Shown here: in pieces, positions 1-12,584 of the stretch
Numbering within the stretch: the stretch's first letter is position 1
Layout: every line of letters begins with the position of its first letter
From: Gnetum montanum
Lineage: Eukaryota > Streptophyta > Gnetopsida > Gnetales > Gnetaceae
Direction of reading: 5' to 3'
Length of the DNA stretch: 64,000 nt
Assembly: GCA_015680685.1 (NCBI GenBank)
Contig: MNCI01011109.1
Coordinates: 6,414 to 70,413 of the forward strand
The notes under the pieces: generated by a model
Databases searched by the model: none
What the model was told of the DNA's origin: nothing
What the model saw: the letters and a program-made list of their open reading frames with translations, nothing else
Program-made: the position numbers and the translations under genes

Positions 1-1262
1 TTTTGTTTCCCCCCCCCCCCCCCCCCAATTTTGTGTTAGTCTAGCCTGCTTACTTTAGGTGTGTTTAACAGAAGAAGAACAAGAAGTTCTGGCCCCTAAT
101 GCAGGGGCCCTCATTGTAGAAGAAGAAGAGGCCCTAGCTACAAAGAAGGAGGCCCCTATCATGCAAGAAGAGGCCCCTATTACTGATGATCCTTTTGTAG
201 AGTGTGCCTCAGCACCTATGGGGCATATGATGGTTGATGATGCTACCACACCATTGAGTCAACTAGAAGGGGAAGGGCTACAATTCAATGCTAGTGAGTT
301 TTACTGTTTACTTGATAGTGTGTCGATGGGTGATTCCCCTGCTCTCACCCCTAAGGGTTTGCTAGGTAGAAGCTTTGCACTATCATTTATGTCATTTTTC
401 AGTTTCGTTTTCCTCTTCTTTTCTAAGCTAACATGCCTCATTGTGCAACGAACAATACTGTTAAGGCCCCCAATTCTTCTTTTTCGATCCACCTCCAACC
501 ATGGACCGAGAGCCTACACAAATTTGCCTTTATGAAGGGAGTGGTTGACGACATGATCAATCGTTTAAGGCAGATTGATCTTGAAATAGGTGTGTTCAAA
601 TTACAACATTGGGCTCTCTAAGTTATTGCATTTTTACCATCATCCCATGACTAATGATTTCTCATGTGTGATTGACAACTTCTCGTCTTAAGTGGAACCC
701 CAGATAGGCAGTCAAGGTTGACGTTGTGCCTAAACTCCCACCAAAGGTGACCGAGGTGCCTCGTTATGTATATGAGGAAATGAGCAAATGTGCGCTCTAC
801 GTAGCATGATCATTGTGGGAGTGTAGGTGCATCAAAAAGGACCTCTGGAAGAGGGTCTAGAAGTTGGAAAAGGAGAAAGCTAGCCAAGTAGTTGAGATGG
901 ACAATCTTTGGTCACAAAATGAATTTTTGATGGCTCATGACACCACTGATGGTAGCTAGTGTACGGCTGTAATTGATTATGCAAGATATTGGTCAGCCAT
1001 ATGGGGAAAGAATGAGGTTGCTCATGAGATTATTGAGCAAAACTTGCAGATGGACTTATTGGCCCAAAAAAACCAAGACTGAAAAGACTATAGTGCTAAG
1101 GTGTACAAATGGGAGCAAGCACAGAAGAACCATAAGCACATGTACAAAATGGAACGTGTTGCCTACCGTCGGAAATATCAGGATGCTTCTGTTGAGTTTC
1201 ATACCCATAAGTCATTTCTCGATGTGATTGGTGCTGCTAAGGCCTATGAAAAATTTACATAA
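1..1262 (+). pseudogene. aORF1 antisense gene, exons 5-7 of the Tat-A copy
   Basis: This reads against gag-pol of Tat-A and matches the eight-exon antisense gene of Tat-C and Tat-D. Exon 5 (about 71-365) follows an acceptor ending TTTAACAG and encodes an acidic stretch with EEAPI/KKEAPI units, then a segment with SMGDSPALTP that matches SMGDPPVITP in Tat-C. Exon 6 is about 432-589 and ends AAATAG before GT, the same junction as exon 6 of Tat-D. Exon 7 starts near 693 and runs to about 1262; its QMDLLAQKNQD and KNHKHMYK segments match the Tat-C and Tat-D copies. It has in-frame stops, lacks exons 1-4 (outside the window) and loses its 3' end at an internal deletion. Function unknown. Confidence 0.7.
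9..26. repeat. poly-C run
   Basis: An uninterrupted run of 18 C lies in what is probably intron sequence of the antisense gene fragment of Tat-A. Such runs are prone to assembly error, so the length is uncertain. Confidence 0.9.
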
Positions 1263-1289
1263 TAGGTAGTGATTAGTATTAAACCTATG

Positions 1290-3510
1290 TTGTTAGCATT
1301 TGTCTACTTTGTCGTCAATGCCAATGGCATTGATGGCGTAACCTGTGTTGTTAGCATTTATAGGGTCTTTGTAAACATGCATTAATTGGTTTTCAGGTTA
1401 GAAAAGATTATTCTCATCCAACACCAGCTTACCTTGATCGATCATTCATTGGATATCATCTTTTAGTGCTAAGCAGTAGTCTATGTCATGCTTGCACACT
1501 TGGTGATAATCACAGAAGTGCTCAAGTATAATGTTCTTACATACTAGTGGGTCGTTAGGCGTAACCAAAGTACTTCTCATGCCATTTAAGAGCCTCCTTT
1601 GACATCCATTTGTGTTATTTTTTTAGAAGCACAGATGGCTTGATTAGTAAGGAAGTATACTTTGAATGATCCTTGCACTCAAAGTTTGGCCTCGCTGAAG
1701 TTTGGGTAGTGGTTACTAAGGTCAAAGGTTGGCTAGTGCTACTAGAGCCGGGTGCTGTGTTGGTTGTGGCATGAGTTTTAGGTGCCTTGTCCCTCTATTT
1801 ACCCTTGTTGGTTTCCTGGGCTACAGTGGCCACTATGGTTGTCATGGCTTTGCCTCTCTCCTTGTCCTTGTTTTTGTGTGTATTTTTGTATGCTACATAG
1901 GCTAGATCCCTACTAGCTTCCACCGCATCTTGGATACTCTTGGTTTGAGTGAACGCCTAACTTAGGGAATGTAGAGCCAAGTAGTATAGCTTGGATTTAA
2001 TGAAATCATTTACTAAACCTTTGAAAATGGGCAATAGATCGACCTCAGCGATCAGTTCACGAATTTCATTTAGGATAGCACTCCATCGTTGTATGAATTT
2101 TTGCACAGATTCCAGTGGCTCTTGTTTAATGCTCATGAGTTGATCCAAAGTAACTTCCGTCTTGATGTTATACTTAAAGCGGGTCACAAATTGACTTAAC
2201 AATTCTTCCAATGTTGATATTGAGGCACAGGGAAGTGCATGGTACCAGTCTAAGGCTTTAACCTTCAAGGACATGGTGAATACACAGATGATGACATGAG
2301 GCCATGGCTGTAGTAGCAGAGATTCAAACGTGAATGTGACCAGGTGGGCATTCGAGTTATCCTCTCCATTGTATTTTGTGAAGTATGGTAGTTCGACCCG
2401 AGGAGGCAACATTAACGTAGGAATAGTTGGGCTAATTGAATCATCCTTATAGAAGTCCAAGACCTGGACTATTTCTAAGCTAGTGACTTTAAGCCATTTG
2501 ATTTCATCAATAAGGGTTTGGATGAGCTAAAAATCTTGGTCCATGCCTGGGGGTGTCATAGGGGGTTGTAGGGCTATTGGAGCAAGTGGTGTTGGCTGGG
2601 TGGTCCACCACCCAGTTGGTGGTGCTGCTAGGGTAGCTACCATTGGTGGCATTGTAGGGTTGGTTACCTGACTAGTTGGTGGGGTGGCCCACAGCCCCGT
2701 GTTTGGCTGCATTGCATGTGGAACTTGATAAGCTTGGTGTGGCACATAGTGTGACATTTGGGACAATTGAGTGGTAGGGAAAGAAGTTGTTGGAACCCAC
2801 CACGTGGTTGAGGTTGGACCCACTATTGGTAGTGGAATAGGTGTATTTGAGGGGACAAAAGTAGAACCCATGTGCAGTTGTGATGTAGGCACAATGTGCA
2901 CATATGGCAGTGTAGATGCCACAGACGTTGAGTGCGGTATGTGAATAGAATGGGAAGGAAGGGTAACTGGGAATGAGGTTGAAGGGCCTATGTGCTGATA
3001 CATTGAAAACATTGCATGATTTCCCATCACCGAAGAGAGTTTGGGCTATGGTAGGGTCATGATAGTAATGAAGGAAGGAGAAGATAGGAGCTGGTATGAT
3101 TCAAGGATAGAGGTGGAAGGGATAGCTATGTTGTGGATCGGGCCATCACCTTCAGAGTAGGAGTCCAACTCCTCTTGCCCATCCTGAAACGGTTCCTCAT
3201 AATGGGATGTTGTGTCCTATTCTTCTGACCTACTTAGTTGCATGAGTTGGTTCATCACCCATTGATACACTTCAGTCAATGGGATAGTGGTATCAGGAGT
3301 AAGAACAAACTCCCTCTCATTTCAGTGGATGAACTCAAAGTTACATTTCTCTTCAAATTCATGATGGTCCAAGGGTATGTTTGCTTGCTTTTTTGCATAC
3401 AAAAAATTGTATCACTCTTCATCTTGGGGCAGATGTTTGGGTAATTGGCGCTATAGTCTAAGGGACTATCGTTGTACCAACACTGGGCTGGGCGGTCACT
3501 CAAGACCTGC
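1290..3510 (-). pseudogene. gag of Tat-A (degenerate)
   Basis: Capsid precursor of a Tat/Ogre-like element. From the N-terminus (right) it holds an N-terminal domain (about 3510-3250) that matches the Tat-C segment around YANLPLD, a proline/threonine/glutamine-rich linker (open 3030-2527), the retrotransposon gag capsid domain (open 2460-1957, with FTKYNGE, KALDWYHALP and the tail KSKLYYL), and a zinc-knuckle-like stretch near 1540-1420 followed by the conserved PINANN motif. Shifts and stops occur between blocks. The protease that normally follows is absent: the sequence passes directly into the antisense gene near 1265-1300. Confidence 0.8.
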
Positions 3511-3539
3511 CATGTGTTGGAGAGATTAGGATACCTCTA

Positions 3540-4246
3540 GGTTCAAGGTGGGAATGGAAGTGGTAATAGTATTCATTTCTTTTGTACAAGATAGGTGTAA
3601 GAAGGAGAATTACATGTATGAAATAGTTAGAAAATAATAGGTTTTCATGCTAGATGGTAGCGTAATGTAGTGGATAGTGTATTACAGTGGACAACCTCAT
3701 GTAGTGGATAAGGTCATGTAATAGACAGTGTAGCATAGTAGAAGTGGTACACTAATAGGGTTGCTACACTACACAGAATGTGGGTAGCGTAACGTAGTGG
3801 GTAGGCAGCATAATGGGGTAGATAGTTAAAGAACTACTATGCCAGTAGAGTTGCTACGCTACACAAAATCTAGGTAGTGTAACACAGTTGACTACATAGA
3901 CAGTCTAGCGTAACACAGTAGCTTGTTAGCGTAACATAGTAAACTATTCAAAAATCACTACACCCGCACGGTTGCTACACTACATAGGACATAGGTAGCG
4001 TAACTTAGAAGATAGTTTTCAACTTGCTACAGTGGCATGAACACCACGATACACATGACATAGGTAGTGGGACGCAGTAAATCATTTTGGGCTTCCAACA
4101 TATAGGGTTCTAGAGGAACCATCATGGTGACCAATTTGCAACACCTAGTGCATAGACAACCATAGGGGTGTCATATCTACACTAGTAGGTTGCTAGTGAC
4201 AGGGTACAAACAGCATGTAGGATTACCCATGGCATAGAGAAGAGAA
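3540..4246 (-). repeat. Tat-A untranslated leader with GTAGCGTAAC repeats
   Basis: No gene is seen between the gag N-terminus and the primer site. The stretch is dominated by a degenerate tandem array (about 3650-4080) in which units like GGTAGCGTAACGTAGTGG alternate with GGTTGCTACACTACA. The same GTAGCGTA vocabulary appears in the LTRs of this family. Confidence 0.7.
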
Positions 4247-4265
4247 GGTCCTCCTTCTAGTGCCA
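4247..4265 (-). other. primer binding site of Tat-A
   Basis: On the minus strand this reads TGGCACTAGAAGGAGGACC, five bases inside the LTR edge at 4271. It begins TGG, complementary to a tRNA CCA end, and is closely matched by the same site in Tat-B, Tat-C and Tat-D. I did not identify the tRNA. Confidence 0.8.
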
Positions 4266-4270
4266 AAAAC

Positions 4271-6586
4271 TGTTATGACCAAAAACATCAATGGCTGTAA
4301 CACCGACAGGTTACTAGGCATATAGCCTAACCCTAGATCCATGCGAGGGCCATGCTAGAGAAAATAGAAATAGGGTGCCCTGAATAGTCTAGTGGATCAG
4401 ACAAGGACTTACATAGTGTACAATAACCTTTAGTAAATAGTTATTTTGAAATGTTACACATGGAGATTAAGGTGAAGAAAATTATAGCACACCAAATAGT
4501 AAAATCGTACCAGAACATGTAACTGAGTAGTAAACATGAAACAAATGTACAATGATGCAAAATATATGCTATAATGAAATGAAATTGGCTTAAGTGAGAG
4601 AGTGAACTACCCCAAGACTGGGGGACTTAGTCTTTGTTTAGCTAAAGAAGGTGTACAACTGGTGTGCAGTACTTGGATAGGCACAACTTACAATGGAACA
4701 GTATGGTCACAACCCTTGAACTATTGCCAATGGCCTGCTACTAGGAACTGATGATCTGGTGCTTGCTAGGTTAAGAGAGATCCTAGAAGTTCTATTGCTA
4801 GGTTTGTTATTCACCAACCTTCTACTTGCAAGTCTCCTTGCCAAAGCTAATCGCCAGAAAGCCAAATGTCAAAATGCTAATCTCCAATTGCCAAAAAGCC
4901 AAGTCAAAAAAGGTAACCTTCTGAAAGCCAACCCCTTGAGTGTTGTTTTCTAGGGCATTTATAAAGCCAGAAGTAGGAGAGAGACATGGTTTGGATGCCA
5001 CATGTCCTAGGTCCCATATGGCCCAAATTGTTAATGTGCTATACTGGTGTGTAGTGCTACGCTGCAGTGTTACGTTGATGTGCTACGCTGTAGTGTTACG
5101 CTGGTGTGCTATGCTGTTAAGTTGTGATGAGGCTGGATGTGAAACCTATTAAGCTGTGACCATACTATTCAAACTACATGTGCCAAAATCCAAGGAACTG
5201 CCATGTTTTTACAAAAAATGCAAAGTGGGCCTACGCTCTAGGACTACATCTTCCCTTCTCTTGTTAGTAGGGTCAAGCATAGGGACAACTTTGTGAATTA
5301 ACAAGGAGTGAAAAACAAAGCAAACTACTGATATTATCTATCGAGGAGATGCTAAAGCAGAAATGATCATCGCCAATGAGTTCTGGAGCTACTGGGAACA
5401 TCCCGATACCTTTTTGCAAATTTTATGCTACCTATGCTACTTAGCGTAGAAGTGTAGCATAAACACTTGCACTCTACGCTATGCTACACTGCATAGCGTA
5501 GCAGCTAGTTGTGAGAAAAATATCACTCGAAAACTAAAAATACCCCTCTAGGACCTGGCTAGGCAAGCAACTTCAGCAATTGGCAATGTTGCTTTCCATG
5601 TTGAAAGATCTTGGGACCTATAGATTTCATCCTTGGGACAGTTTTGGACTTTGTGTCCTTGCTACACTATGCAACATAGCATCCAATGTGACATGAATCC
5701 TTGCTTGGTTTGCAATGCTTTGTCAAGAACCTTTTCTTGGAACTTGAGGGTGAAGTGGGATAGGCAATCTTGAAGATCAAAGCATGGCCAAGCGCAAAAC
5801 TTTTGCTAGGGCAACTTGATAGAGGGCCTTTGTGCATTCTGACTTTGCTACATTGTGCTACGCTGTGTAGTGTAGCATAGCGTAGCACCCAGTTTGGCCT
5901 AAATTTTGACTCACTTTGAAAATTTTTTGTTATGGGATGTCAGTCACATCCTAGAGTGTCAGAAAAAAAAGCATTTTTTATGGTTAAGGCATGGGCAATT
6001 TTGTTTCCTATGTCAAGGAAATATGAGCAGAAGTATTTCCACATTAGAACCCTACTACGTTGTGCTACGCTGTGTAGCGTAGCACTCAAATGGAGATGAT
6101 TTCTGATGAAATTTGCCACATTCTCCTATGTCATGTTGATCATGCTTCAAGGATGAAGTGGGGTAGGTATCCTGGAGGGTTGAATAATTATCAACTCTAT
6201 CTTTGGTGCTTGTTCAGTCTCCACAAAACCTGTTATGCTATGCAGTGTAGCGTAGCGTAGCAGGTCCCATAGTTAGAAAACTTGCCAAACTATTTAGTCT
6301 ATCCTAAACACCTTCGATAGCTCCTAGCATGGTCCCTGGGTAGATTTTCAATTGGGCCATGTGTCAGGCTAGGCAAGCTAGAGAGTGTAGCAAGCCCATC
6401 AGCCCAGGAGGTAGAAAATTTCCCAGACTATATGGTCTACCTTCAATGCTCCATTTGTGCGAACTGGCTCTACAACTAGCCGTTACATTGACCGTGGTGA
6501 GGAGCATAGCATGCACACTCGAACATAGCCTTGTGGGCATTAGGACTTCCAGGGTGTCATGATGGCCCAGAATTGATGGTGTTTCA
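4271..6586 (-). repeat. 5' LTR of Tat-A
   Basis: Plus-strand ends are TGTTATGACC and TGGTGTTTCA, so on its own strand it begins TGAAACACCA and ends in CA, as in the other Tat LTRs here. The block of about 150 bases next to the primer site matches the corresponding part of the solo LTR, Tat-B and Tat-E. A minus-strand TATA-like box lies near 4953-4966. The U3 part holds at least five clusters of palindromic GCTACGCTATGCTA/TAGCATAGCGTAGC (for example 5440-5500, 5850-5890, 6055-6090, 6230-6265). The short open frames inside have no protein support. Only one LTR of this element is in the window. Confidence 0.75.
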
Positions 6587-6591
6587 ATGTG

Positions 6592-6899
6592 ATCAACATC
6601 CTCATAGGTAGTAATCTTGGGGATGTGGATTGGACCCCCATGACAAAAGACCAGATCCTCCATTTCCTTGAGGCTAGTCTTCCACATCTTTTCCTAGAGT
6701 TCATTGAGCTTGATTTCCCATAGGCTTAATTGTTTTTATTATTTAGTTTTAATGTTGCTTTGGTTTCACTTGAGTTATTAGCTTGTTGTTAACTATTGAT
6801 TAGTTTTATGTTGTTATGTTTTAGGCACTAGGTGATATCAATGGCCCAAATGGTAAGGGTGGGGATGACCCATCACTTCCTCCTCTAGATGCCTCTTAG
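6592..6899 (+). pseudogene. aORF1 antisense gene, 3' end of the Tat-B copy
   Basis: The last exon is 6825-6899: it follows a clear acceptor (TATGTTTTAG) and encodes a short Gly/Asp/Pro-rich tail ending at TAG, in the position of the Tat-D tail (GRGDDE to PPAPDV). Upstream, about 6640-6720, is a candidate for the end of exon 7, without a clean donor. The intron between is T-rich. Tat-A has replaced everything to the left. Confidence 0.5.
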
Positions 6900-7254
6900 C
6901 ATCACTAGTTGCCCACTTTTAGTTGTTTTTTATTGATGGTCACATGATTTTATTATTGCTAATGTTGATGGCTAATGTTAGCCAAGATTTTGGTTATGGA
7001 TGGTTTATGTTTTATATTTATTATCTAAAAATTTTTCCATATAGTATGGCTATGGCTACTTATGTTGTAAATTTTTTTAAATTTTATGTTTGAATTTCAT
7101 TTTTGGCAACATCGTTTCTGGCATTATGGTTTTATTCATGTTACAGTCACAAGATTTTGTGTTATAGATGTTTTTTAAGGCCATGTTGTCTATCTTGGTT
7201 ATAATCTTATAATGTGCTAAAAAGGTTGAGATTGCTAGATGATAAGGTTGTAAA

Positions 7255-7440
7255 TGGAAATAAGTTAAATGGCTTCTTGCTAGTTTTAGGCCATGGTAGG
7301 TCATATGTCATTTGCAAAAGAATTTGTCAATTTTAGGCCATGGTGGGCCCTATGTTTTGCCAATTTTAGGCCATGGTGAGGCCTTGTCATTTGCAAAAGG
7401 ACTTGCTAGTTTTAGATCATGGTGAGCCCAAGCATGTTGT
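7255..7440 (-). repeat. spacer repeats of Tat-B (protease to antisense gene)
   Basis: At least four degenerate units of about 45-60 bases, with the core TTTTAGGCCATGGTGRGCC. On the element strand they read GGCCTAAAAC, as in the spacer array of Tat-C at 25105-25320. The flanks (6900-7255 and 7440-7840) are AT-rich; I see no gene in them. Confidence 0.65.
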
Positions 7441-7839
7441 TGTAAAAGGAAACATATTTTTATATTTTTTTGATGTTTTAAAGTTTTTATGGATTTTCTA
7501 GTTTTAAATTTTTTATGAGGTTTTTTGTGTTTATATTATGCTAAAAGAGGAAAAAGAAAGAAAAGGATTTAATAAATAAAATAAAAATAAAGGTAAACTC
7601 CTAGGCTACATGCAAAAGAAAGTTTAAAATAAAGTAAAAAAATGGCATAAATAGGAAAAATGTAGACTAGACTAATAGGTTATGAATACATATGGTTACA
7701 TGGCTACAAGTGCATAGAGTAGGAGGATCAAGGATGTATGTCACTTATGCAAGTGCATCATAATCTTTGAGAGATTAGGACACATGTATGGCCTATTTTT
7801 CACAATTTTGTATTCCCTATCCTCTTCACTAATGATGTT

Positions 7840-8640
7840 AAAGGGGAACTCTCCCCATAGTGTATTATTTGATCCATAATTATTGTTTTTAGCCTTCTCT
7901 ACTCCATCAGGTTGCTTGACTTTGTGGCTAGGAATTTCTTCCTAAAACTCCACTTCTGACTCATACTCTACATCTATAATGTTAACCACTAGGGGAACTA
8001 CGTTATCACCATGGATGATAATTTCACCTCCATAGTAAGACAAGTGAATTTCTTGGTGGATAGGCAATGATAAAACTCATAGTTGAGCTAGCTAAGGATT
8101 TCCTAGGATAAGGTTGAATCTTGATGTTTCCTCTACCACAAAGAAATTAAGGGTTGTGGAGAATTGCTCCCCTACCAAAATGTCTAAGGAGATAGACCCC
8201 TTAACAGCAACCTGCAATCCAATAAAAGATTTGAGTGCTAATATTGGCATATCTTGTATATGTTATATTAAGCCTACATGTTCAACTATGATATAAGGGA
8301 TGACATTAATTATAGGCCTATCATCTACATGCACTCTATGCACTTTGTATTATCCTACCCAAATTGTTTTAAAAAGGGAAACCTTCATCACTTCATTACT
8401 TTTGGGATTGGTTTTGATTTTGCTATTGTGAGACATTAGTGATGATAACTTTGTCTCCCTAGGTGAAGAAGGCATGATCACCATATGGATGGATTCTTCA
8501 TTAGAAAGAATGTCCTCACTAAAGAGAATGGAAGTCAACATCTTGACTAGCACTTGACGATGCATAACAAAAGTCATAACTAGGTCATACAAGCTAAGGG
8601 TTGTGTTTTTTTGTTTCAACAATTGTTTGACCTATTCCAT
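7840..8640 (-). pseudogene. retropepsin-type protease of Tat-B (degenerate)
   Basis: Aspartic protease that would mature Gag. The N-terminal part is open at 8622-8350, beginning MLKQKNTTLSLYDL as in Tat-D (MLKQKNTSLSLYDL). The active-site region near 8312-8333 reads HVDDRP where Tat-C and Tat-D have DDGAAT, so the catalytic Gly is Arg here. Downstream sequence (about 8270-7900) keeps the fold with several breaks. It cannot be functional. Confidence 0.75.
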
Positions 8641-11190
8641 CACATTTAGGAAATATTTTTTGTTGGTCCTGGGGTTTTTACCCCTATTTTTTTTACTTCC
8701 TTCCATGCCATGCTTGCCTGCCATTTTTGTTGTTGAGATTTTGTGCAAGTTTCTTCCTTTGCTTAGTTGGGGATTTTTAATTATCTTTGATTTCTTGGAA
8801 GGAAGATGTCATTTCATTCACCACCACAAGGGTTTTTTGTTTCATTGCATGGGAAAACTAAATTCTAGCATTGGGGGAAGTATCCTAATGAAAAAAGGAT
8901 TCTTGGGGGAATTAGTGATGTACCCTTATAATAAAGATAATGCCATAAACTAGTAGAATTTGAAGGACCCCTTTCATCATGAGGAGGTACTTGGATCACA
9001 AAAAATTCCCTTGTAGGCCTTGGATCATGGTTAATGTTGAATGTTACTATGATGTATAGGGTATTATTGGCATTCAAAGAGTCTTTGTACACATGCATCT
9101 ACTAGTTTTAAGACTTAACTAGGTTACAAGCATCAAGTACCAACTCATTCCTATCTATCATCTTTTACAGGTCATCTTTCAGCAGAAGGCAAAAATAGGT
9201 GTCATGACTTGGTAATTGATGATAGTGATAAAAGTAGACCAGCTTGAAGTACTTGGGTACCTGAGGGTCATCCTTGGTTACTCCAGTGGGATCCTTGGCT
9301 ATCTCACATAGCCTCTCATGCCTTTTCAGGTATTCTCAATCATCTACTTGTATTATATCCTCCCACTCTTCAATAGTTGGTGTAAGAGTTTAGATGGTTT
9401 CAGAGATAATGTAGTGTATTTTGTTCAATCTTTTCACTCAAAGTTGGGCATCGAAGTAGTTGACGTGAAGGCCCTAGATGTTGATGTTAATTGTTATTAT
9501 TGTTATAAGGGGCCCTAGGCTGGTTGGTTCTTGGCCTCTAATTTGTTATCTTGCTCTCTTTGGCTATAGTGACTACCATCACATTGCTTTTCCTTTCCCT
9601 CTCCTTATCCTTTCATGCATGTTGGTTTCTGTATGCCATGTGAGTAGGATTTTGGCTAGCCTCCATGACATCCCCTATGTTTTTGGTTTGGGAAAAGGCT
9701 TGACTTAGTGACCTTGGATTGAGATATTTTAATTTCAACCTAATAAAATCATTAACTATCTTCTTGAAAATAGCTTAAAGGTGTGTTTTAGCTATTGGTT
9801 TTAGTATCTCGTCAAGCAAAGCATTCTATCATTGGATGAACTTTTACATTGGTTTGAGGGACCCTTGCAGCTAGTCAAGGGGGTATTAGGCTTCAGGTTA
9901 TACTTGAATTGGGTAATGAATTGCAAAATCAAGTATTCTAATGAGGATTTTGATCCTCTTAGTAGGGCATAATACCAATCAAGGATCTTTCCTATAAGGG
10001 ACATCGAGAATATTCTCATTATTGTATGTGATCAAGTTTATAGTAATAAGCACTTGGAATGGAAGGTTATGAGATGAGAGTTTGGATTACCTTCATCATT
10101 GTACTTGGTAAATTATAGTATGGGGACACTAAGGGGAAGAGTTAGAGGTGGGACCATAGGATTAATGGGATCGTCCTGATAGAAACCCATGATTTTTATA
10201 ATCTGGGATATAGAGGCTTTAATCCTATTAACTATTCAATTAGGTCCTGGATCATTTGAAAGGCCTGATCCATGCCTTGGCATGTCCCCGTTGGTTGTGG
10301 GATCTACATGAGAGTCTGTGGTATGTTTTGGAAGGCCTATCACCTCACTATTGATTATGGCATTGAAGAGAGAGGTTGGATCATTTTGGTGGAAAATGGG
10401 CTAAACAAAGAGAAAGATGTTTGGACTAGTATATGGTGCACAAATGGGAAAGAAGGGGTATGTGACCTTTGGGATACTTGGTTCCCACAATTGATCCCAT
10501 CTAGGTAGTGAGAGGATTAGTGGTGATCATGACCATTGATTATGGCCACATAGACTAATGCTATGTGGTGAAATGCATGGAGAAATGACAAGTTGTGGAT
10601 TGCAGTATCGATTGTGTTTAGTGCATTGCGATGATGGGTGTGGGATAAAACATAGTAGGGTAGGAAGGGATGGAAGACTATGGCATCTATCCCATGGAAG
10701 AGGTGAGGGGGGGTGGAGGTAGGCACTATGGCCTTAATATTTTCTTATTCGAAAAGCCCACCTATGATGTTCTCATGTTCACATTCTACCTCAAAATCAT
10801 CCTCTTCCTCTTGCTACTCATCTAAGATAGCCTCAAAATCCTCCTCATCCATATCAATTAACTATGATAGGATTCATGAATAGGTCTTGATCAAGGGTAT
10901 CTAGTTATACAGGGAAGGAATATATTTCTTCCTGTCATGGTGTATGAGCTCATCCTCCCTCTTGGCTTCTACTTCCATCCTTGGAATCAACATGCCAGCA
11001 TAAATCTTGGCACAAATGAAGTTATAATTGTCTTCATTCATTATAAAAAACTTAGGAATTTTCCCCCTAAGTCTTAGGGATTACCTACACTCAACCATAG
11101 CAAGGTCCTTAGGGTAATACACGCTTATAGCTTGTTGGCTAGACTCGGTATTGGTGAAGTTGAAGGGCAAGATGATTAACTATTGGAAAG
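8640..11190 (-). pseudogene. gag of Tat-B (degenerate)
   Basis: Recognisable blocks, right to left: an N-terminal domain near 11190-10850, a low-complexity linker (about 10800-10250), the capsid domain (about 10180-9700, with SLIGKILDWYYALL and QFKYNLKP at 10019-9801) and a C-terminal part with zinc-knuckle-like and NANNTLYIIVT segments (about 9240-9000). It is broken by many stops and shifts. Order and motifs match gag of Tat-D. Confidence 0.7.
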
Positions 11191-11528
11191 ACATGTTAAA
11201 AATGTTGAAAGTTTGGCTAAACAAAATATTTGATTAATAAAGGAAATAAAAATTCCAACAAATGAAATTTTCAAAATGCCAAAAGGGGGTATGATTCTCA
11301 AATATTATACGTTGTAAAGGGTAAATGGTTGTCAAAGAGCGTATACCTCTTAAGAAAAATCCAAAAACAAATTGGTATCAAACCCCAACCACATTGGACT
11401 TGCCAACAACACAAACACTGGAGATGAGAAGGAGAGAAGAAGGGGGGTAGATGAAAAATCTTCCACCCTTCTACATAGCGTTCGAGGGGGAGGGAGTAGT
11501 TTGCTTTTGGCAAGTTTGGTTTTTTATG

Positions 11529-11533
11529 CAAAA
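11529..11533. repeat. target site duplication, left copy (Ath-1)
   Basis: CAAAA here and at 17918-17922 flank Ath-1 exactly, fixing both LTR boundaries. Confidence 0.85.
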
Positions 11534-12442
11534 TTATGAGATGTGATAAGCACAAGCTACGATATCGTGTTTTTCCCTACGATATTATGTATGCGATATC
11601 ATGATCCGTCGCCAAATCTATAAATAAGAGGTGGCACTCCCCTCATTTGATGAATAGAGTTAGAAGTAGAGAAGCTCTGGAAGATTGATCACCCTAGAGA
11701 TAGAATATTTTCCATGTGCCGGTAGTAGGAGTCCCCCAAGTGAACGGCTCTTTATTCGAGCAGCTTTGTACCTAAACACAAGTTGTGTATGGCAATAAAG
11801 ACGAACTTTGTGGATAAACCTTGTAGTACATGGATAGGTTTAATTAATGTTATTTATTTCTTTCCTAGTAACGCAGCATGAGTAAGACCTGGTTACAAGC
11901 ATTGACGAATGTGTACGGCTAACCAAGGAATCGGCTACTCATCGCGATTAGATTGTCTCACCCTTATCTCCTAGAACATGGGGTAAGTACGACTTGGCTA
12001 TGAGCACCTACGGGTGTGTACGGCTAGTCAAGGAATCAGCTGCTTATCACACTTAGTCTAGTTAGGTGCCTCAGTACGACCACTTTGAGCACGTGTGTAC
12101 ATGTGGTAGCCACAGTTGCACAGTTCAAGATGTGTACGGTAAGTGGGAACGGATGTTGATGCTAGTTAATTTAGACTTAGATCCTTAGTTAGAGTTTGTT
12201 AGTTTCTTCAATCCTTCACCCTTTAGCATAGGAGATAAAATTGAAAAGACCAAAAAAATCATATACCTTGGACTTACTTAACCATACACCATGACAACAA
12301 CAAGTAAGTCTGGGAAGACAATGAACGATTAACCCTAAGTGTTCCATGGGGCGTTAGGCATTTAGTCTGCGGAGTTCGACCGGATCACGCATGCTACGCT
12401 CATTTCGTATGGTTGAGTGTAGGGGTACCTCACCACTCATCA
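11534..12442 (+). repeat. 5' LTR of Ath-1
   Basis: 909 bases, starting TTATGAG (TGATGAG in the 3' copy) and ending CTCATCA. A TATA box (CTATAAATA) lies at 11618-11626, preceded by GATATC/GCGATATC palindromes. The 3' part contains two similar units around GTGTACGGCTAACCAAGG. Confidence 0.9.
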
Positions 12443-12443
12443 T

Positions 12444-12461
12444 TGGCACCATTGCCGGGGA
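12444..12461 (+). other. primer binding site of Ath-1 (tRNA-Asp type)
   Basis: TGGCACCATTGCCGGGGA, one base after the LTR. It differs by two transitions from the plant tRNA-Asp-type primer site TGGCGCCGTTGCCGGGGA that I recall from Athila-like elements. Confidence 0.8.
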
Positions 12462-12584
12462 CTAAGTGTTTGTACGCCAATTAGAACATATGGGATATCA
12501 CTCACATCATTGTGAGCCTTAGCGAACCTTTGGGTTAATTAGTTAAATAAGAACATATATAATGGTGAACAGCACACCAATAAA

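Larger units (their letters stand above)
1..6586 (-). mobile_element. Tat-A: left-truncated Tat/Ogre-like Ty3/gypsy element
   Basis: A minus-strand LTR retrotransposon of which only the 5' part is in the window. In element order it has a 5' LTR (4271-6586), a primer site (4247-4265), a leader, gag (about 3510-1290) and a piece of antisense gene (1-1262). Protease and the end of the antisense gene are missing between gag and that piece. RT, integrase and the 3' LTR would lie left of base 1. It is inserted in the antisense gene of Tat-B; the five bases after its LTR (ATGTG, 6587-6591) are the predicted target duplication, whose partner is outside the window. Confidence 0.8.
6587..11533 (-). mobile_element. 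Tat-B internal region (oldest Tat/Ogre-like element)
   Basis: A heavily decayed minus-strand element. This block holds its gag, protease and the 3' end of its antisense gene. Its leader resumes at 17923 after Ath-1, its primer site is at 18325-18343 and its LTR starts at 18350. Tat-A is inserted at the left edge, so RT, integrase and the 3' LTR lie outside the window. The assignment rests on the order antisense-gene tail, spacer repeats, protease, gag, primer site, LTR, the same as in Tat-D. Confidence 0.75.

Noticed and set aside
301-498. Minus-strand frame within the Tat-A antisense gene
   Set aside because: Shadow of the aORF1 exon 5-6 region; no match in other copies.
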